A program made the translations under genes and the position numbers. The notes under the pieces were generated by a model. The model was not told where the DNA came from. It made no database searches and saw only the letters and a list, made by a program, of their open reading frames with translations. A stretch of 64,000 nt of DNA, taken from positions 17,591,001 to 17,655,000 of the forward strand of contig NC_059478.1 in the NCBI RefSeq assembly GCF_018139145.2. The letters are read 5' to 3'. Each line of letters starts with the position of its first letter. The stretch's first letter is position 1. Positions 44,601 through 53,600 of this stretch are shown piece after piece. Origin of the DNA: Gymnogyps californianus. Its lineage: Eukaryota; Chordata; Aves; Accipitriformes; Cathartidae.

Positions 44601-47600
44601 TAGACTTGAGCAGTTGGTATATACAGCTATTTAAATATTTCATATTTTATGTCCATCAGAATCTGCTTTTAGACAACTTACAACAATCTAAATAGTTTAG
44701 ATTATTTCCAGATAACTGAGGGAAAGGAGGATGATAAATGAAGAGTTTGCTGTGGAACTTTCTTTTTTTTTGAAGCACATATTCTCATTTTAAGCTCCAT
44801 GTGTTATACCAACATTTAGATCCAAAAACCATAGAAGTTTTCAGTGTAATGGCACAATTGCGTTGACTTCTGTGAACTACTGAAGAGTGGGAACATGCTG
44901 TCATGCCAGCCTGGAATGCTGTCAACTACAAGCTCCAACGCTTGTAGGAAGGGACAAGTTTCTTCTAGGGAGGACCTTAGTAGTGAGATTCTGACATCCA
45001 CCTCACCAGGCTGTGCAAACTGACATCTGCAACTGTACCGCAGATGACTGTCTCAGAAATAAGTAAGTTCTTTAGGGCAATAATGGGTTTAAGTTATGAC
45101 TAAGGCCACCTAGAAAAAGCCAGAATGTCCTTGCACAGTGTGTTTGTTCCTTAAAATGATGATGAATGAGCACCAACTTCAGCTTGACTTTTACCAAAGT
45201 AAAGGATACTTACGCTTTTCTCAGTTTTTCAAGGACGATTCGCTTTCTAATCTGCATTTGTGCATTTGAATCAACAAGTGGGAAGGCGAGATCTTCCTGT
45301 TGATCATCCTGTATTAGACAAAAAACTTTAACAGCTATAACCTAGTATTTAATTAAAGTCAATGCATCAAAATAATCAGTTTATCAATAAATGTTTAAAC
45401 ATAAGAAAACTCTTATCTCTGAGCAGAAAAAAAACCCCAGCCAGTAGTTTCTTAATGGACAGAAGCTTGCTTAATCTGACCCAACATACAGTGTGCAACT
45501 AACCTACTTTTCCCCTTCCCTATGCTAGATACTTATCCACTTATGATGACAGAAACAAAGAGCTTGTAATAATTCTTTGACGGCAGGCTTTATACAGCCT
45601 TGACACTATTCCACTGGACACTTACTTTGTCTTTGCTTGGATGTTCCTCTGCTTGTGCATGTGTCACTGCTTCTTCAGCCAAGATGCACTTTCCTTTATA
45701 GAACTCTTTTACTCGGAGCTCTAGGAACTCCGTTTCTTCTTTTAACTTTTCGTAACTAGGCACAGGCTTAACTATTCCACCTGGGCCTGTGAAAGGTAAA
45801 GAATAGTTCAAACTGTTTTCAGACTCCCATATAGCAACAGTGTTAAGATCATCAGCTGTATCTAAGTCATCCTCGTCAAGTTCTTCATTCTCCTGGCTGA
45901 CAGATGATACGCACTCAGATGAATACAAAGAAGTATAGTTTGGGCCATAGAGAAATTTTAAAGTTTCCTCAGTTCTCCATTCCATAAGTGTTTGCTTAAG
46001 CACTTCTAATAAACTGCCTCTGGAATTAACTGCACGCCTCATTTCAGGTTTTTTATGTTCTTTTGAGTTAGCTAGTGTTCTTTTAAGATGTTCTGCCCCT
46101 CTTTTGCTCACACCTAGAAAAACTATCTGTGAACCACAGGTATTTTCATAGTTTTCTGAAGCACTTGATTTCCCTAGAGTAGTATTTTTTGAAGGCGTTG
46201 CAGTTATTTTATTATGAACAGAGCAAGCATGCATTTCTTCCTGAGCATCTAATTTACAATTAGATAGTCGTTCAGTGGCTTTTACCACATCTGAGTCTTC
46301 AGTTTTAGGGCTGGAATAGACTTTCTGAGAATGCTTCTTTTTGAGGATGCTGTTTCTGTGCAATTGCTGTGCAAAATTGGCTGAACTTGACTGACTTCCT
46401 GGTAGGACAGAAGAAACAAATTCTTGTTCGGTATCACTACTGCTGTCACTGGCTGTGTCATGAGAACCAGATTCACATGGATTTGAAGATATCCTAGGAT
46501 TTTCAATGTCAGATGCTTTAATTACTTCATCACGTAGTTTCACCTCTTCTCCAGACTGTCCGCTGTAACAGAAAACACAAGCCACCAATGAAATAAGAAA
46601 TGGGTGTTAGCTGTAATAGCTTTTCATTCTCGTGTAAGAAAGATAAATAAAGCATTTTTCCCATATAGCAGAAGTGTACTTTTTTGCTTTAAGAATCATA
46701 GCTGCTCTTCTAAAAGTCTTCTTGAACTCAGAGAGTTGTAATGTTCTGCAATCAAGATGACAAGTACAGACACTATTTAGAGAAGTGAGTTCTCAGTTGC
46801 TTATTGGCAGTTAGAAAAGAATAGTAAACAAGATATTATTAAGGACAACAGAATAATGTCAGACTTAGCACAATGAATAGTGCAGTTTTAAAAAGAAGAT
46901 AGGCATCTTAACATATATAGGTATATAGTACCCTAAAATCAGGGGGAGAGCAGAGCTGTTTTTAGCATATGTAAGTTTGCCACCTAATGGCCATGTGTTG
47001 CAAAAGAAAACAAACAAAAAGTCACACAGCAAGGTACAGAGAGATGACAGAGTAGCATGATCTCATTTTAGTCAATACAGATGTTTTAGATTAAGAAGTA
47101 CAGAAGCTTTCATCACATATAATTGGTATCATTTTCTTTATAAAGAATAGATGGTATAAAATATGCAAAGTACAAACAGTGTATTTGTTTCAGATTTCAA
47201 CAGGCTCAATTAAGACATACAGGCCAAGAGCAGCTGTACACTAAATCATACAGATCAAATATGCCATTTTAGAATCACAAAGGAAAAAACTAAACAAGAC
47301 AAACAATCCTTTCTGTAAGTTCTAATAACGTCTTTTCTGTAACATAGGAAAGCAAAGATTCCCCTTTCACCTGATATGATGCTAATATTTCTAATTATAA
47401 GTGCATATAACAAAAAAAATTATTGTTCAGTGTACCTCTGTCCCTCCTTCAGCAGCTCTATGTCTGGTGGTCTGCAAAAAGAACATACAGAATGAAGATT
47501 TTCCTGCTAAATCAATGCTCTTGAAATACACATTAATACATAAAATACATAGTTGAGGTTGGAAGGGATGTCTGAGGATCTTCTAGTCCAACACCCTATG

Positions 47601-50600
47601 TTCAAAGCAGGGTTAGTGAGAGCAGGTTTATACATACGTGTTCACAGAGCGTGACTCGTGCCTGCAGCATGATGCTGTTACACTGAACAACATTTAACAG
47701 AATCAGCAAGTCACACAAATGTTAGTCAGAAAGGACCTCTGGAAGTCTCTAGTCTGACCTCCTGCTTGTAATGCAATTGTCACCAGCACTAGATTAGGTC
47801 AGCCACAAATTAATGAAGCTTAAATCTTGAAAACCTCCAAAGACGGAGATCTCAAAATGTTGCTGAGTATCCTGTTTCATTCCACCATAACCTTAGTGTA
47901 ATTTTTTTCCCCAGTGTCCAAACCTCAACGATCCATGCAATAATTTGTGGCCATCATCCCTTGTTAAGTTTTCTGCCACCAACCAAGAATAGTTTGGCTC
48001 TGTAATCTTTGTAACTTTTTTTCAAGTAGTTGTAGATTGCTTTCAGATCACCCTTTGGTCTCCTCTTCAACAAAGTAAACATGCCAAGATCCTCATAGGT
48101 CACAAAGTTCCAACAGTAAAAACAATCCTGGGCCATTTATAGGAAAATGTTCCAAATTAATGCAAAAAAAATGAATATTCAGGATATCTTTACTTAAATT
48201 TAAAATTTTACTTCGTTAAAAATTAGGCTATCAAGTTATACTGCTTTAAGAAAATGGAGTTCAAAGGTTTCCAGAAACTCTAAGAAACATTACTAAACAA
48301 ATTCTGATGGGTTTCTTTCCAAAGCTCTACTTGCAGTTAATCTGTTTCAATTCAGTTATGAGGTAGCACCACAATGTTATTCATTTTATCCAACACTAAA
48401 TGTTGAAATCCTCACCCACCTGTCCTATGAGTGAACGAAAACCTTTTAAGCATGCACTAAATTCAAGTCAAGGCACTAACACCTCTCAGACAGTATATAA
48501 AAAACCCCACAGGTTTAAAAAGATGAAAGCTGCACCACCGATATGAATGAATTGAGTTTGGAAACTAAAGGTGATAACATACAATGATTTAAATTATTAA
48601 CTCCCTATAACTCTTCTTCAGAGTTTTAAGTGGAGGTTGTAGTCTTTTCTGTCAAAAGAATTTCAGATATCCTAATGTGTAAACATGTATCAGTGTGTGC
48701 ACATGTATGTGGTTGTGCAAACAGCTATACCTAGCCATGAACTATCTGGGGTTTTGTTTGTTCATTTGTTTTTTTGAAAATACCACCTCCCCCCCACCAC
48801 CCAGCATAAATAATTAACTACGTCAGGCATATCAGAGCTATACAGTTTCAATCTTAAGCATATCAGAACTATACACTTTCGATCTTAAGCATAAAGGGAG
48901 ATTTTAGAAATACTTTCTTTAAAGACAGCAAAACAATAGCACAAAAATACTGGTAAACTTACTTAAACATTTAATGAAGAGACTAGTTTTACCTACTAGA
49001 ATCCCTCAGATCAGATCAAGCTGCTCTAAACCTCTTCTTTCATTGATCAGATATTTCATATGACTGATCTGAACTGTGAAAATGAGCTCACATATATAAT
49101 TTCAGCTAGTTTCTTTTGTTGAGAACCAGGAGACTATGAAAATTAGTGTCTTGGAGAACAAAAGCTGAATAAATTCAGCTGAACATTCTCTAGGCAAGTA
49201 TTTATTGTTAAACAGTGACACCCATTGGCTCAATTCATTATTTGCAAGCCTATGCTTCCTAAGCTAGGAACATGGACTGCATCACACTTCCAAAATGTGT
49301 ATTGCAGTAACAACAGGAAATGGGCAATCTGAAATTTAGATAGGATAAAGAACCTCTTCATGTTATAGTCTGCTTTCAGGTGCAAGCATTCACAGTTTAA
49401 CCTTAAGACCAATGCCAAGTGCTGTGCTAAAATCAGAAAATCTCATGTAACAGGATAAGATGAATTCATCCTGAACATTATACGGCTTGTAAAAATCCAA
49501 TCCTAGTAAGTACATTTTAAAGTTAATAGGAGTTGACTATTATTTATGACTCATCTGCCCTCTGAACTAACATGGTCATGTCCACTAAGTAGTCATGAGT
49601 ACTCCTCAGTCAAGTCAATTATTGTAATCAATATGGCAACAACACTTAAAACGAGCACCATGCTAAGCTAACATGTTAACATCAGTTACCTTTGCTTCAG
49701 CTGAATCATTTTGAGGCACTGCAGCTAACTAATTAGCATTGCAGCTTGGATAGAGAAAATAATATTCTCAAAAGGAGCAATGAATGTATAAGATTATACT
49801 TACTTTTCTTCTTCTCGCATCCATACTGGACTTTTGGAAATCTGAGCTTCAAAATACTTAGATGCTCTATAGCAAAAGTTGCTACAAAAGCACTGGAAAT
49901 GAGAGAGAAAGCAAGAAAATATGACTAAAGACAACTTTAATACTCACAGAAAGGTACAAAAGTCATTGTTTTTTATGCCTGTAAAATTAAGTACCAATTC
50001 ACATTTCTTTTTAAGCCTATGACCAGGTTTTTAATTCACCTGAGAAACCAAACCCATCAAATAGGTCTATCCCATTCCCCACAAGCCACTTTTAGCTGCT
50101 TCTTTTTGCCCCACTTTCCTGCTTTTTGCATTTTTCTTTCATATCGAGAAGCAAACCAATGTTGGATTCTACATAACAATAATTAAAAAAAAAACAAAAC
50201 CCAAAACTGTTCAAAGAGCAATCCCTAACCCATCAAGGTTGTCATACAGTTTAAAAGACATGCAAGAAAATTCAGGTGTTTGATAATGAAAATTTTGGTT
50301 AGCAACAGAACTTGGATATTTTGCAATACTTAGAACAACACCTAAATTTTGCAGCATCTTTGAAAAATTAGCTTGCACACTTGCATCAGGGAACAAGACA
50401 AAACATCCCACTTCTTCTCGGAGTCTTACCTAGTAGTTTGAGAAAGCAATTCCCAGAATTTTGTGCATCCCAGAGTTGTAACCAGAGGAAAGTAATGTAT
50501 ACTAGCAACACTGAACAAATTTGTTCTAGAACTAGAAACATTTATCCTACAATTTAGCATCTAAGCACCTGTAGGTGATTCCGTATCCTGTGAGCAGGCA

Positions 50601-53600
50601 AAGACGACTTTTACGCAACCACATGCATGAATATGCTTCAAGAAAGATACAGACTTCGTGAAGAGATAGGTTTTATGTTGAAAAGTCCTCAAAAAAGAAC
50701 CCTAAAGGTAGTCACACGAAGGAATGCATAAGATGTAACTTGTATTACACTACTGCAAACTTCAGTGAATGAAAAGGATGTGCACTTTGACCCTACTAAA
50801 GCTCATTGACTATACTGGAGCAAAATAGAGAACGCTTCTTCACGAATGTCTTCAACAGATCAACTGTACCACATTCAAACTGCTATCCAAGTAAAACTTT
50901 CCATGTTATGTTTAAATTTAGAAAAGAAAATAAGTGGGTTTTTGTCTTTCCAAAGAGAGCATCTAGAAACTGAAATGCATGAAAAACTTCATATTCTAAC
51001 AGTTCATGAAAATGATTTTCATAAGAACCAAACATATTGGCTCTGAATCAAGCCACTATATGAATGCTGTTACAAAATGCATTTCTGATGTTGAGACAAA
51101 TAAATTTTAGAAATAGACTTGTTACCATACCTTTCTTTCAGTGATATCATAAACTCTGTTCGTTTTTGTTGAAATTCTGTACTTCTGTTTTGGCACCTAA
51201 AACAATATGCTTTCATCAGCAAGACTGTTACTTCCATCATGACTTTACAGAAAACTTCATTCTTAATTCACATATTTTAATATGTGTAATATGTTCTAAC
51301 TGAATTGCATACTACAATCACCTTTTCTCTCAATTCTTTTGATATCGTACCTTCTCAGATGTAAGAATGGCAATTTATCTTTAATCATTTACATTTCACT
51401 ACCAGTAGAAGACAACTTCAGATCTACAAGAAAGCCAGCACTGAACATAAAAAAATGGAGCTGCCACAGTAGAAACTTTACTCATGTGTAAGTGTTGGGC
51501 AATTACAGACAGGTCCTTCTTTAATCCATATCTATTTATATGCACGTGAGACTGTACTGTCAGACACCTCCACCACTACCCAGACAAACCCAGAGAGGAA
51601 CTTACATAAAATACAATACAGTTTCTGAGTGAACTTCTGTGGGGACATATTAAGTCCAAAACAGTAAAATTTTTTGTACTTGAGTAGATTTTTTTCAGAT
51701 AGTCAAGTGTACCACAACTGGTATTACATCAGAGGTTATCTAACTGAACCCTGAGTTCTGCTTAAGCTCTGACATACCATACCCAAGTAAGTGTGACTAT
51801 GATTTTGACACAGGTAACATACATTTTTAGAGCAGATGTATATGCATTCACATAGTAATATCCCTGCATTGTATTATTTTTTCACTTCAATCCTTCTCAC
51901 AGAGATATGTGGTTATGCTGAAGAAGGAACAAGATTAGAAAGTTTCTGCATGCATAAAGGAAGGCCATAAAGCCGTACCTCATTTATCTTTATTACTGTC
52001 AAAGTAGATACTAGTTCTGTCATATACAGTAATGGTTGTCAACTGATCAAATTTTACCTTTTACTTCAGAAGGATTGTACTGAAACAGAATGATACGATG
52101 CCTGGCCCATTACTTGACCGTATTTTAATCTATGTTTAATATTGTAAGTTTAAAATTAAAAAGAAAATGCAGGAGAATAAAAATTGTGAAGAGATTCTTA
52201 TAACAGCATTAACAAAAAGCAACTTACATTTTCCAATTTATTTTGACATAGAGGATAACCACATAGTTTGATGATAGACCGTTCATCAACAATGTCTTTA
52301 TAGTGAGACGGAGTAATAGATTTTCCCTAAAATGACAAGAAAATAGTTAAACAACAGATACTGGAAAATCTGTCATTTTTTATACTCAAAACATCTCATA
52401 AGCAAATAAGTATTTTGAATTTTAAAACAGTTATCTAGTAAGTTTGATAAACAACATTTAGAACCTACACAGTAAAAATGGTAAAAGGGTAAACAGGGAA
52501 AGAAAGACATGGGCACTTCCTTTTACCTATACAAGAGCTTCATAATTTTGCCCCTAGTGTGGCACCTATTTTCATAATTTTCCTCTATTTACATGTTTTG
52601 TACACCTATTTACCAGCCTATTTACAACCTTAACAGGAGTAATCATCATACCATTCCAGCAAAACTGTGCTGCCAGATAAACTGTGGTGCATCACAGATG
52701 ATGTGATGTAGACCTAAATTTTTATACTTCATCTATCAGTCCAGAACCAGAGAGGCATAAACAAAGGCTGGGGTAATAAAGTGATGATTCATAAATGTAT
52801 ACAGTCCTGCAAAACTAGAGAACGTTTCACCGCAGAACCCTTGAAAATAAGGCAATCATCATCAGAGCTGACAAGAGAGCAAATAAATGGTTCGTCTACT
52901 TTAAACTGCAGCAAATTGTTCCAAGAACTTTAAAAAAAAAAAAAGAGTTGAACACTAAGATACAAAATAGTATAAAGAATTGCAACACCTACAGAATTCA
53001 GAAGGAACTCTTCAGTAATGTTCTCTTCCAGGAGTTGTTCAACAATATACAATGCTTTTTTCTCAAATTCAATCTTCTTTCTCATAGCAGCCTCCAGAGC
53101 CGCTTTCCTGTAACAGAACAGACACTGAATGACACAAAGGGCAGATTTCCATAAACAATTCTCCAATTCTATCTTTATTTTTTTCTGAAATATGGTAGCT
53201 TACATTCTTCTGCATCACACCATGTCGGCCAAAGCAACAAGTAACTGGACTAGTAATTCTGTAATAACCACAAAGGAATTTCCAACCTTGATTTGCTTTA
53301 TTTCCACCCTGGTCAGGAAAAGCATTGACTCTTATTGCATTGCAATACTTCCATACAAGGTTACCCAACTCTTCTTGCAAGAGAGGGAAACCCAAAACTG
53401 GCTGGACAAAGAGCCTGGGACAAACAATTTATGGAGTGTTGCCAGGAGAATGGGAGCTGGATGAGACATGAAGAGTGGGAAGAAAAAAGGACTGGGACAA
53501 GACTGAGTGTGAGGGTACAATGTAAAGGAAGGAATAAAACAAACAAATCCCACCACAGTAGATTTCCTGAGCGTTCCTGAGTCTTGCTACTATTCTATTG

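Larger units (their letters stand above)
47472..49803 (-). other. RPAP2: RPAP2 intron between exons 6 and 7
   Basis: About 2.3 kb, holding the two CR1 fragments and the 31-bp tandem duplication. The rest is plain intron. Confidence 0.8.

Noticed and set aside
45590..45625. RPAP2 exon 8 reading on to the stop at 45590
   Set aside because: A strong gtaagt donor lies at 45625-45620, and exons 9-12 continue the family match in frame; the read-through would truncate the conserved C-terminus.
47954..48136. 60-codon minus-strand open frame (possible small gene)
   Set aside because: Its translation is the C-terminal end of CR1 ORF2, so it is a transposon fragment, not a host gene.
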